Below are positions 27,336-35,968 of a stretch of 64,000 nucleotides of DNA, piece after piece. Each line of letters begins with the position of its first letter. Positions within the stretch are counted from its first letter, which is position 1. The stretch is taken from contig JACPVS010000009.1 of NCBI GenBank assembly GCA_016197365.1, positions 281,081-345,080 of the forward strand. The letters run 5' to 3'. The stretch comes from Mycolicibacterium cosmeticum. GTDB taxonomy: Bacteria > Actinomycetota > Actinomycetes > Mycobacteriales > Mycobacteriaceae. A program made the translations under genes and the position numbers. A model generated the notes under the pieces. That model worked only from the letters and a program-made list of their open reading frames with translations. It had not been told where the DNA came from and searched no databases.

Positions 27336-29024
27336 CTACTTGTTTCGTCCGAAAATTTCGAAGAGCACGGTCTGCATCTCGCCTAGGGTTGCATCGGCCA
27401 AGGCCGCATCGACGAGGGCCGAAGTGCACGAGCCGATATTGTTGCCGGCCATCACGTTGATGGCCGCGCGACGCAGCGCCTCCAACGCCGCCTCCGTTGC
27501 GGCGTCGTCCCGCTCTGCACGGTGGCGCTCCAGATCCTCAAGCGCCAGCTTCGCGGCCATCGGATCGGGCTGGAAGACCTTGGTCTGGTCGGCCTCGTCG
27601 ACGACGTATTTGTTCACCCCGACCATGACGCGTTCGCCGCGCTCGACCTCCTGGCGCCACTTGTAGGCAGAGTCGGCCACCTGCTCCTGAACCCATCCAC
27701 TTTCAATGCAGGCGACCAGACCACCCATTTCGTCGATGTCGTCGATGATCGCCTGGGCTGCCGCTTCGAGGTTCGAGGTCAGTGACTCGACATAGTAGGA
27801 ACCGGCCAGGGGGTCAGAAACTTTCGTGACTCCGGTCTCTTCGGCGATGATCTGGCTTGTGCGCAGCGATAGCGTCACCGCTTCCTCGCTCGGAATACCG
27901 AGGGCCTCGTCGTAGGCGTTGATCGTCATTGCGTTGACGCCTGACATGACCGCGGCCAGTGCTCCGTAGGCATTGCGAACCAAGTTGTTGAGCGGCTGCT
28001 GCACCGTCAGCAGCGACCCGGCGGTCTGGGCGTGCATGCGGGCCATCAACGAGCCGGAGCGCTTACAACCGAACCGCTCCTTGTTGATGCGGGCGTACAT
28101 CCGTCTCAGTGCGCGCGTTTTCGCCACGTCTTCGAAGAAGTCCTCGCCGTAGCGCATGTGGAAGCCGTAGCGAGGCACCACCGTGTCGGGGTCGATGCCC
28201 AGCGTCACGCACTCTTCGTTGAGGGCGATGATCGTCGCCATACTGAAGGCCAGGGCCTGAACTTGGGTGGCGCCCGCCTCACAGATGTTGTGCTCGCTGA
28301 CGGTGAGGGTGTTGAACTTACGGGCATGCTGCGCACAGTATTCCGCGAGATCCACGCACAGGCGGTAGCTGCCGCGCGGGGAAAAATTCATGCCTCCGCA
28401 ATGGCCGAAGAAATCCCAGATGTAGTTGGTGATGTTGCCCGAGACCTCGTGGCCGTCAAAGCCCATCCGCCGGGCCGCGGCCAGATAGAGCGCGAGCATG
28501 GCAGGCGACCCGGCGTTGCACACCATTGAGACGTGGGTCTTCTTGAGGTCTTTGCCCGCAAAGAGCACCTCGTAGTCCGACGCTTTGCTTATCGAGACGC
28601 CACAATCGCCGATACTGCCTCGTACCGCAGGAGTGTCGGGGTCGAAGCCCATGGACGTGGGCATGTCGAAAATGATGTTGTAGGCCTCAGCGCCGAAGTA
28701 TCCTTTGGCGCCGTTGGCTTCCTTGATCAGGTCCATCCGCTCACGTAGCTGGCTCGCGACGCCGTAGCCGATGATCTGCAGATCCATCCACGGCTGATGC
28801 TGGTAATGAATCGGATAGACGCCCCGGGTGTAGGGGTACTGACCAGGTTCGCTGAGGTCCGATTCGCCCTGTCTATCCAGATCGAGCGGATCGTAGACCG
28901 GCTTGATGGTGAGACCGGACCTACTTTCGGTGGTGAACTGGGTGTCGCCGTAGCGATCGGACTTGGCCAGCTCCCACGCAGCGCGTCGCTGCTCGGCATC
29001 AGCCCGGGTGGTGTGATCAAGCAT
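27336..29024 (-). CDS. B12-dependent acyl-CoA mutase, catalytic subunit (divergent specificity)
   Basis: 562 residues forming the TIM-barrel substrate domain of the methylmalonyl-CoA mutase family; the B12 domain is separate, as in two-gene isobutyryl- and 2-hydroxyisobutyryl-CoA mutases. The TRGVYPIHYQHQPW segment and EAGATQVQALAFSMA are recognisable. By eye-alignment with P. shermanii mutase, Tyr89 and Arg207 correspond to Y74 and R221 and are kept, but Gln197 corresponds to T199, and the Tyr243-His244 pair corresponds to H245-N246. These lie at the acyl pocket, so the substrate is probably not methylmalonyl-CoA. ATG 29024 overlaps the kinase stop by 8 nt. Family certain; reaction unknown. 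Confidence 0.88.
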   Translation of the reverse strand: MLDHTTRADAEQRRAAWELAKSDRYGDTQFTTESRSGLTIKPVYDPLDLDRQGESDLSEPGQYPYTRGVYPIHYQHQPWMDLQIIGYGVASQLRERMDLIKEANGAKGYFGAEAYNIIFDMPTSMGFDPDTPAVRGSIGDCGVSISKASDYEVLFAGKDLKKTHVSMVCNAGSPAMLALYLAAARRMGFDGHEVSGNITNYIWDFFGHCGGMNFSPRGSYRLCVDLAEYCAQHARKFNTLTVSEHNICEAGATQVQALAFSMATIIALNEECVTLGIDPDTVVPRYGFHMRYGEDFFEDVAKTRALRRMYARINKERFGCKRSGSLMARMHAQTAGSLLTVQQPLNNLVRNAYGALAAVMSGVNAMTINAYDEALGIPSEEAVTLSLRTSQIIAEETGVTKVSDPLAGSYYVESLTSNLEAAAQAIIDDIDEMGGLVACIESGWVQEQVADSAYKWRQEVERGERVMVGVNKYVVDEADQTKVFQPDPMAAKLALEDLERHRAERDDAATEAALEALRRAAINVMAGNNIGSCTSALVDAALADATLGEMQTVLFEIFGRNK

Positions 29025-30045
29025 GGTTACTCCTCATTGCTCGTAGACCCGCCGCGATGAACTCAGGCACCGCCTCGCCGGCGCGGTCGAAACCCTCGCC
29101 GACAGTGGCGCCGGCTTCGTAGCGGTGGTTGATCCCCTGCGCAATCACTGCCACCTTGAAGTTGGCCAGCGCAACGTAAAAGCTCCAGTGCGGCAGATCA
29201 CGATCAGCGGCGTGCGCGTAACGCTCCGCGAGGGCAGCAGCCGAGGGCAGCCGCGGACTGGTCCAGGCCGCAGACTGGCCGAGCGCCAAGTCAAGCGCCG
29301 GATTGCGGTAGACACACATCAATGCCGCATCGGCGAGGGGATCACCGATAGTCGACATCTCCCAATCGACCACCGCGTTCACGGCGGCATAATCGCCGCT
29401 CAGAATCGTATTGTCGATGCGGAAGTCTCCGTGCACGAGCGCCACTCGCGACTCCGACGGGACAGAATCCGCAAGCAGCGCGTGCAACTGGTCGAGGTCG
29501 CTGGAGTCCTGAGTCTTGACTCGCTGCCACTGGTTGGCCCATATCGCCACCTGCCGGCTGAGATAGCCTTCTGAACGCCCAAAGCCACCCAGGCCTGCGC
29601 TTGTGTGATCGACCTGGTGCAACCCCGCCAGCGCCCGGACCAGCTCATCGACACAAGTCTCGACCTGGGCGTCGGTCAGGGCCGAGAGGTCTTGCCTGGT
29701 TTGTATCGCGCTGCCCGCGACAAAGCCGACCACACTGAACGGCGCTCCGAGAACAGAGGGGTCCTCGCACAACGCAATTGCGGGTGCAACCGGAACACCA
29801 GTGCCCTGCAGCGCTGCAATGACGCGAAATTCTCGGGCGACATCATGGGCCGAGGGCGTCAATCCCGCAGTCGGGGGGCGCCGCAGCACCCACCGTGAGG
29901 AATTGTCGGTGACCAGGAAGGTGAGGTTCGACTTGCCGCCCGTGATCAGTGACGCACGAAGATCGCCGTCCATGGGGATGCCCGCCTTTTCGAAATAGGC
30001 TCGCAGAGAGGACAACTGGAGGACGGGGTGAGTTTGGGTCGTCAT
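29017..30045 (-). CDS. APH-fold kinase, LvaA/ACAD11-kinase-like
   Basis: 342 residues: Gly-rich loop region ITGGKSNLTFLV, a Lys/Arg region WVLRRPP, catalytic loop ALVHGDFRIDNTI and VVDWEMSTIGDPLAD, all typical of the subgroup found with acyl-CoA dehydrogenases. Its ATG overlaps the stop of an ACAD gene (ATGA). In Pseudomonas levulinate metabolism LvaA phosphorylates 4-hydroxyacyl-CoA and an ACAD partner completes the conversion; mammalian ACAD10/11 fuse the same two domains. The same job is inferred here: ATP-dependent phosphorylation of a 4-hydroxyacyl-CoA. Confidence 0.82.
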   Translation of the reverse strand: MTTQTHPVLQLSSLRAYFEKAGIPMDGDLRASLITGGKSNLTFLVTDNSSRWVLRRPPTAGLTPSAHDVAREFRVIAALQGTGVPVAPAIALCEDPSVLGAPFSVVGFVAGSAIQTRQDLSALTDAQVETCVDELVRALAGLHQVDHTSAGLGGFGRSEGYLSRQVAIWANQWQRVKTQDSSDLDQLHALLADSVPSESRVALVHGDFRIDNTILSGDYAAVNAVVDWEMSTIGDPLADAALMCVYRNPALDLALGQSAAWTSPRLPSAAALAERYAHAADRDLPHWSFYVALANFKVAVIAQGINHRYEAGATVGEGFDRAGEAVPEFIAAGLRAMRSNHA

Positions 30046-31247
30046 GCGGGTACCCCCTGGCCGTTGCGGGCGGCGGCGAGCGCGCGTTTGGCGATGGCCC
30101 ACCGGTGGACCTCGGACGCACCGTCGTAGATGCGGAATCCCCGCACTTCGCCTGCTATGCGCGCCACCGGGAGGTCGCCCGAGACACCGAGGCCGCCGCA
30201 CATCTGGACCGAGCGATCAGCAATGCGGAAGATGGCCTCCGCTGCAAAAGTCTTTGCAATAGAAGTGGATTGGTTGGCATGCTCTCCGCGATCGAGTTCC
30301 TGGCATGCTTGCATCAGAAGGGCTCGGGTGGCGGCGATGTCAATCTCGTTGTCAGCCACCATCTGATGGACCATGCCGAGATCGCTGAGCCTTCCGCCAA
30401 ATGCCTGCCGTTCGCAGACATATGCCACTGCGATGTCGTGAGCGCGGCGCGCTGCCCCGAGCCAACGCATGACGTGCGTCATGCGAGCCGGTCCGAGCCT
30501 TACCTGGACGGCGCTGAAGCCGTTGTCGACGCCTCCGAGCACGCCGCTGTCGGGTACGAACAGGTCATTGAAGTGGACCTCACAGTGGCCACCGATCATC
30601 GACTTGTCCAAGGTCTCGATGTGACGTCCGACCACCAACCCTTGCGTCTGGGATTGGGTGACGAACATGGTTCCGCCACCCCGGTCGCCAGGGTTGCCCG
30701 AGGTGCGGGCGAAAATGATGAAGAAGTCTGCTCCGTCGGCTCCCGTGATGAAGTGCTTGTAGCCGGTGATCCGCCAGCCGCCCGCAACCCGCTCGGCGCG
30801 GGTGGTGAGCGCAGTGGGGTCTGACCCTGCACCAGGTGCGGGTTCGGTCATCGCGAACGCGGAGCGAACCTGGCCGGCGGCCAACGGTGCAAGGTACTGC
30901 TCCTTCTGCTCGGGCGTCGCGATGTGTTCGAGCATGTGCACGTTGCCCTCGTCGGGGGCTGCAATGTTCAAGGCGACGGGCCCGAACAGGGAGTAGCCGG
31001 CTTCCTCGAATACGGGGGCGCGGTCAACCATGTTCGCTCCATGTCCGCCATACCTGCGCGGGGCGTGCGGGGCGAAAACTCCGGCCTCCTGGGCCAGGTG
31101 CTGAAGCCTTTCCCTCAGCTGATCGCCGCCCGCCGCCGTGATGTCGCCCGCGTGCTGATCTTCAATAGGAAGCACTTCCGTGCGGATGAAATCGCGGGTT
31201 TTCCGAGTGAGTTCGGCCACGTCGGGCTTTTCCAGATCTTGAATCAT
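30042..31247 (-). CDS. Acyl-CoA dehydrogenase, ACAD11/LvaC-like
   Basis: 401 residues of ACAD fold: AFAMTEPAPGAGSDP (FAD signature), WRITGYKHFITGADGADFF, and the C-terminal IYDGASEVHRWAIAK. The last motif has Asp-Gly-x-x-Glu-Val-His in place of the usual YEGTxxIQR, as is typical of the ACAD10/11 branch. That branch acts on 4-phosphoacyl-CoA made by an APH-type kinase, eliminating phosphate to give an enoyl-CoA. The kinase gene follows with a 4-nt overlap, which supports the pairing. ATG 31247 follows CTGGAGGCA. Confidence 0.87.
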   Translation of the reverse strand: MIQDLEKPDVAELTRKTRDFIRTEVLPIEDQHAGDITAAGGDQLRERLQHLAQEAGVFAPHAPRRYGGHGANMVDRAPVFEEAGYSLFGPVALNIAAPDEGNVHMLEHIATPEQKEQYLAPLAAGQVRSAFAMTEPAPGAGSDPTALTTRAERVAGGWRITGYKHFITGADGADFFIIFARTSGNPGDRGGGTMFVTQSQTQGLVVGRHIETLDKSMIGGHCEVHFNDLFVPDSGVLGGVDNGFSAVQVRLGPARMTHVMRWLGAARRAHDIAVAYVCERQAFGGRLSDLGMVHQMVADNEIDIAATRALLMQACQELDRGEHANQSTSIAKTFAAEAIFRIADRSVQMCGGLGVSGDLPVARIAGEVRGFRIYDGASEVHRWAIAKRALAAARNGQGVPA

Positions 31248-31335
31248 TGCGGATGCCTCCAGGGCGTATTGGGTCGTCGCGGGAGCCGTGAAACCTTTGC
31301 GACCACGCGGCGTGTCAACGTGGCAACTGGTGGAG

Positions 31336-32148
31336 TCAACGGATACTGGTCGGGGTTGTCCCTGCGGCGGGACTTGTCGCCCACTGCGTCGGACGTCGCT
31401 CCAGAAAAGCGCGCACCCCCTCCTTCGCGTCGGGCGAGGCGAAGTAACGTGCTGACAGTTCGCCCATTTCAGCAAACTGCCGGCGTAGTACTTCCGGACT
31501 GGGTTGCAGCAAGCGTTTGGCTCCGGACAGTGCACTGGGCGCTCCGAGGCGAAGCTGCTCGGCAAGGTCTGCCACGCGATTGTCGAGATCCGCGGCCGGG
31601 CACACGTCGCTGATCAGGTTGATTTCGGCAGCGCGTGCCGCGTCGAAGGTCTCACCCGTCAAGAACAGGCGCTGTAAAGCGACTGGAGCGACTCGGAGTC
31701 GCAGGGGCACCGAAATGATCGAGGGCACCACGCCGATGCGTACTTCACTGAACGCGAACGTGACTTCAGGCGCTGCGACGGCGAAATCGCAGGCAGCGAT
31801 CAAGCCGATGCCGCCGGCTCGCGCTGGGCCTGCAAATTTGGCAATGACCGGTGTGCCGGCACCCAGCAGGGCGGTCAGGATCCCGATGAGCTCTTGGGTC
31901 GCCTGCTGGGGATCGCCGTCGTGGGCCTCGCTGAGGTCTGCGCCGGAACAGAACACCGGACCACTATGGGTGAGGATGATGGTGCGGACGGACTCGTCGG
32001 CATCGACCGTCTGCAGGTGCCGAGTAAGGTCGCGGCGCAGTCGGCTGGACAGTGCGTTGCGGTTGTGCGGCGAGTCGAGGGTGATCGTCGCGACCCCGCC
32101 CTTGATGTCGAGCCACACCAGGTCAGTGTCGATCGGTGGCGCTTTCAT
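31336..32148 (-). CDS. Enoyl-CoA hydratase/isomerase family protein (AtuE-like position)
   Basis: 270 residues of the crotonase fold: SPHNRNALSSRLRRDL, oxyanion-hole region VFCSGADLSE, and KFAGPARAGGIGLIAACDFAVA with the conserved GG-IGL segment; Glu in FSEVRIGVVP is in the expected acid/base area. Next to a carboxylase and an AtuA-family gene it probably hydrates the carboxylated enoyl-CoA, as AtuE or methylglutaconyl-CoA hydratase does. ATG 32148 lies in the AtuA-like stop (ATGA). Confidence 0.87.
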   Translation of the reverse strand: MKAPPIDTDLVWLDIKGGVATITLDSPHNRNALSSRLRRDLTRHLQTVDADESVRTIILTHSGPVFCSGADLSEAHDGDPQQATQELIGILTALLGAGTPVIAKFAGPARAGGIGLIAACDFAVAAPEVTFAFSEVRIGVVPSIISVPLRLRVAPVALQRLFLTGETFDAARAAEINLISDVCPAADLDNRVADLAEQLRLGAPSALSGAKRLLQPSPEVLRRQFAEMGELSARYFASPDAKEGVRAFLERRPTQWATSPAAGTTPTSIR

Positions 32149-33944
32149 CGCACCCACCCTCCGTTCTGCGCGCCGTGATGCAGCAGCGCGTCTGGGATAA
32201 CTCGGTGCTTCGCTCTCACGTACTCGGCCAAGCCCTTGCCCTGGGAATCAAGGTCGAGGTTCGCCGCCACACCCTGACCGAGCAGGCCGACGATCGTGAC
32301 ACCGCACGCACGCAGATGAGGCAACTCCCAAATCTTGAGCTGATGGCCGGCCGCCTCGGGGATCAAGTCATAGACGGCGTCCTCGCTCCACCAAGATCGG
32401 AGCCAGCGATGCGCGTCGTCATCGCGCGCCCAGATCCCGAGGGTGGCGTTGCCCGCCTTGTCCCCGGAGCGGCCACCGAGAATGGTGCCGAGCGGGCAGC
32501 GCGTCACTGGGCCGCCCACCACAGCCGTGGCCTGAAGCTGCGAGTCCGGGATACCTGGGGCTGGTTCTCCTGTCGGGGGCGGCACCACCTCGATGGTGGC
32601 TTCGCCCACGATCGTGACTCGTTGGGGGAAAATGGCAGCTGGCATGAGAGTTGGCCAGAAAATGGTCATTTCGGTTGCGGGTCCGGGTGGGGACGTGAAG
32701 TAAAGGCCCGGATAGCTGGATAGACCGGTCTCGATAGCCGCGCGCGCGAAGTGATTGACGGTGTCGCGGCACGGATCGGCCACCGTGACGGTCAGTAAGG
32801 CGACGGAGTCGGTGATGGTTGCCGGATCGGGTTGGTCGCCGCGCACCAGCCGGACCGATACGCGTTCGAAGGCGGCGCGCCCGCCTGGCATCACCTCCCA
32901 CAGCGCCTGCTGGGCCAATTCGGCTTTGGCTTCGATGGCACCGCCGGTAAGAACGAAGGTCATCTCGTTTCGCCAGCCGCCAGAGACGATGGCGCCGACT
33001 TTGACCGTGTCGGGCGCGGGTTCGCCGCGCACACCGGTGACCTTGACTCGGTCCGCACCCATGTCCTGCAGCTGCACCGTGTCGAGTCGCACCACCACGT
33101 CGGGGTTCGCGTAGCGGGGTCCGTCGATCTCATACAGCAGCTGCGCGGTGACGGTCTCGATCGTGACCGCTCCCCCGGTGTCGGGGTGCTTGGTGATGAC
33201 CGACGAGCCGTCAACGGCGATCTCGGCCAACGGAAATCCGACGTGCTGCATACCGTCCAGCTCGTGGAAGAAAGAGAAGTTCCCTCCGCTTGCCTGGGCT
33301 CCACACTCGATGATGTGGCCCGCCACGACCGCGCCGGCGAGGGCGTCCCAGTTGGTGCGGGCCCATCCGAAGTGCCAGGCTGCTGGGCCGACGATGATCG
33401 CTGCATCGGTGACGCGTCCGGTGACGACCACGTCGGCACCGGCGTCCAACGCTTCTTTGATGCCCCAGGCGCCGAGGTAGGCGTTGACGACGAGGGGCTC
33501 CTCGCCGATTGCCGTGAACGGCTCACCCGAGTCGAGATGCGGTGCTTCCCAATTTGTTTCACTGCGTGCGCGCGCAAAAGCGTCGGTGGCGTCATCACCG
33601 TCGACGACAGCGACCTTGACAGACAGGCCGGCCCGCTGGGCCGCCTCAGAGATCTTCTCTGCGCAGGCATGGGGATTGAGGCCGCCGGCATTGGAAACAA
33701 TCTTGATGCCGCGCCGCAGGCAGATACCGAGCACGTCCTCGATCTGGTTGACGAAGGTGCGGGCAAAGCCGCTGTGGCTGGAACGATTTCGCTGCTTGGC
33801 CAGCACACCCATGGTGAGCTCGGCGAGCCAGTCGCCAGTCAGGACGTCGATGTCGCCGCCTTCGACCATTTCGCGGGCGGCAGAAAGGCGGTCGCCGTAG
33901 AAGCCGGAGCAGTTGGCGACTCGCAGTGAGGCCGGCGTGCTCAC
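32145..33944 (-). CDS. Acyclic terpene utilisation AtuA-family protein
   Basis: 599 residues. N-terminal DUF1446 part of about 450 residues (ANCSGFYGDRLSAAREMV, IKIVSNAGGLNPHACAEKI, DVVVTGRVTDAAIIVGP, HIIECGAQASGGNFSFF) and a C-terminal AtuA-like ferredoxin-fold part of about 110 residues starting LGTILGGRSGDKAGNATLGIW. AtuA is essential for citronellol/geraniol breakdown in Pseudomonas, where its exact reaction is unsettled. Starts with a GTG overlapping the carboxylase alpha stop (GTGA). Its place between carboxylase and hydratase ties the operon to catabolism of 3-methyl-branched acyl-CoA. Confidence 0.88.
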   Translation of the reverse strand: MSTPASLRVANCSGFYGDRLSAAREMVEGGDIDVLTGDWLAELTMGVLAKQRNRSSHSGFARTFVNQIEDVLGICLRRGIKIVSNAGGLNPHACAEKISEAAQRAGLSVKVAVVDGDDATDAFARARSETNWEAPHLDSGEPFTAIGEEPLVVNAYLGAWGIKEALDAGADVVVTGRVTDAAIIVGPAAWHFGWARTNWDALAGAVVAGHIIECGAQASGGNFSFFHELDGMQHVGFPLAEIAVDGSSVITKHPDTGGAVTIETVTAQLLYEIDGPRYANPDVVVRLDTVQLQDMGADRVKVTGVRGEPAPDTVKVGAIVSGGWRNEMTFVLTGGAIEAKAELAQQALWEVMPGGRAAFERVSVRLVRGDQPDPATITDSVALLTVTVADPCRDTVNHFARAAIETGLSSYPGLYFTSPPGPATEMTIFWPTLMPAAIFPQRVTIVGEATIEVVPPPTGEPAPGIPDSQLQATAVVGGPVTRCPLGTILGGRSGDKAGNATLGIWARDDDAHRWLRSWWSEDAVYDLIPEAAGHQLKIWELPHLRACGVTIVGLLGQGVAANLDLDSQGKGLAEYVRAKHRVIPDALLHHGAQNGGWVR

Positions 33945-35968
33945 TGCCCGTCCTCCGCTGCGAGGGTGACCAGGACCGTGTGGGCGTCGACGTACTGGCC
34001 TACCGATACGTGGACGGCTTCGACCTTGCCATCGACGGCGGCGGTGGCTGGGTGCTCCATCTTCATTGCCTCGACAATGACCAGCTTCTGTCCTGCAGTG
34101 ACGGTGTCCCCAGCTGCGACGTTCACGCTGACTACGGTGCCGGGGATGTCGTTCACCGGCCCGAGTGCCGACGGGCCTGCTGCGCTGTCGGGCCCGGGAA
34201 GTCGCGGCTCTGGGCGCCATGCACTTTGGCTGGTGACATCGTTCACCCACACCGAGCCGTCCGGGTAGGTCCGTACGGTGCACGGGTAGTCGACTCCGGC
34301 ATAGCCGACCGTCACTCCCTCACCGCGAAGGTGACGCAGGGTGCACCGGTGCTCTTGCCCCTCAACAACAATCAGCAGGTCCGTGTCGCCGCTCCAGGCA
34401 CCAAGCCGGTAACCGATGGACAGCGCCTGTTCGTCGCCTTCTCGGCGCCAAACGGCGGAGGCGAGGGGATGCGCCGGCATGGGGCGAAAGCCCGGCCCCG
34501 CAACGTTTCGCAGAGGATGGTCGGCGCCGCGGCGGGCAGCGCTCACCGCGACGGCCGCCGCCAGGTGCACTGCCCCGGGCGTTGCGGACGGCGGGTCGAG
34601 AAGGTCGGGATGATGTTCGAGGAAGTCGGTGCGGGTCTGGCCGACCAGATAGTCCGGATCGCGGAGCAGTGCGGCGAGGAAACTGCGATTGGTCCGCACG
34701 CCGTGGACCTTCGTGGCATCGAGGGCGCATGCGAGAGCGGCCGCGGCATCCATGCGGTTGTCGGCGAAAGAGATGACCTTGGCGATCATGGGGTCGTAGA
34801 ACGACGAAATCTGTGTCGGCGCGCTGACTCCGTCTTCGTATCTGATGCCGGCGCAGACCGGGTGCTCATAGAAATAGAGGGGGCCCGGGGTGGGCAAATA
34901 GTCCTGCGAGGGGTCCTCGGCGTACAGGCGCACTTCGATGGCATGCCCGGAGAATCGGATGTCCTTCTGTGTGAGCGCAAGCGGCTCGCCCCTGGCCACC
35001 CGCAGCTGAAGCGCGACAAGGTCGAGCCCTGTGACCTCCTCGGTGATGGGGTGCTCGACCTGGAGCCGGGTGTTCATCTCCAGGAAATAGAAGCCGCCGG
35101 TCTCGTCGTCGTAGAGATACTCGACTGTTCCGGCGCCGACGTAGCCGAGTTCTGTCACCAGTGAGACCGCGGTGGCGCCCATGCGTTCGCGGACCTCCGG
35201 AGTGATGACCGGCGACGGTGACTCCTCCAGTACCTTCTGGTGACGGCGCTGAATCGAGCACTCGCGCTCACCGAGATGAATCGCGTTGCCGTGGTCGTCT
35301 CCGAACACCTGGATTTCGATGTGGCGTGACAGCTGCAAATAGCGCTCAAGGAACACGGTCGAATTTCCGAAGAGGCTGGCACCCTCGCGACGAGAGGACG
35401 CCACCGCATCGTTCAGCTTGTCCTGGGACTCCACTAGGTGCATCCCCTTGCCGCCGCCTCCGGCGACGGCTTTCACCAGGAGCGGGAAGCCGACTTCACG
35501 AGCGGCGTCAGCCCATTCTTCAGGGTTGTCCCCGGTAATCGTGGCGTCGGGGAGCACCGGTACACCGGCCTTACGTGCCCACTCCTTGGCCCTGTCTTTG
35601 AGGCCCATTTCGCGCATGGAGTGCGGGCTGGGACCTACGAAACGAATGCCTGCGGAGGCGCAGGCCTCGGCGAATTCAGCGTTCTCCGAAAGGAATCCGT
35701 ATCCGGGATGGATCGCGTCGGCGCCGACTCGCTGAGCGGCAGCGAGAATTTTCTGCCACACGAGGTAAGACTCTGCGGTGCTCGCGCCGCCGATCGGGAC
35801 CGCCAGGTCGGCATCGGAGACGTGCGGTGAACCGGCGTCGGGATCGGAGTAGATCGCGACGGTTCGGATGCCCATGGCTCGCGCAGTTCGGATCACGCGC
35901 CGCGCGATCTCTCCGCGGTTGGCGATGAGCAGGGTGGTGATGGGCTTGATTGTCATGGGGGTGCTCAC
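33941..35968 (-). CDS. Acyl-CoA carboxylase alpha subunit (biotin carboxylase + BCCP)
   Basis: 675 residues. Biotin carboxylase domain first (LLIANRGEIARRVIRTARAMG, the ATP-binding KAVAGGGGKGMHLV, EMNTRLQVEHPITE), then a BT-like linker with Ala-rich stretch, then a biotinyl domain with the biotin Lys in VEAMKMEHP. Length and order fit MccA/AtuF-type subunits. It carboxylates its biotin and passes CO2 to the beta subunit. The GTG at 35968 overlaps the beta-subunit stop (GTGA); an ATG at 35956 is an alternative. Substrate set by the beta subunit. Confidence 0.9.
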   Translation of the reverse strand: MSTPMTIKPITTLLIANRGEIARRVIRTARAMGIRTVAIYSDPDAGSPHVSDADLAVPIGGASTAESYLVWQKILAAAQRVGADAIHPGYGFLSENAEFAEACASAGIRFVGPSPHSMREMGLKDRAKEWARKAGVPVLPDATITGDNPEEWADAAREVGFPLLVKAVAGGGGKGMHLVESQDKLNDAVASSRREGASLFGNSTVFLERYLQLSRHIEIQVFGDDHGNAIHLGERECSIQRRHQKVLEESPSPVITPEVRERMGATAVSLVTELGYVGAGTVEYLYDDETGGFYFLEMNTRLQVEHPITEEVTGLDLVALQLRVARGEPLALTQKDIRFSGHAIEVRLYAEDPSQDYLPTPGPLYFYEHPVCAGIRYEDGVSAPTQISSFYDPMIAKVISFADNRMDAAAALACALDATKVHGVRTNRSFLAALLRDPDYLVGQTRTDFLEHHPDLLDPPSATPGAVHLAAAVAVSAARRGADHPLRNVAGPGFRPMPAHPLASAVWRREGDEQALSIGYRLGAWSGDTDLLIVVEGQEHRCTLRHLRGEGVTVGYAGVDYPCTVRTYPDGSVWVNDVTSQSAWRPEPRLPGPDSAAGPSALGPVNDIPGTVVSVNVAAGDTVTAGQKLVIVEAMKMEHPATAAVDGKVEAVHVSVGQYVDAHTVLVTLAAEDGQ

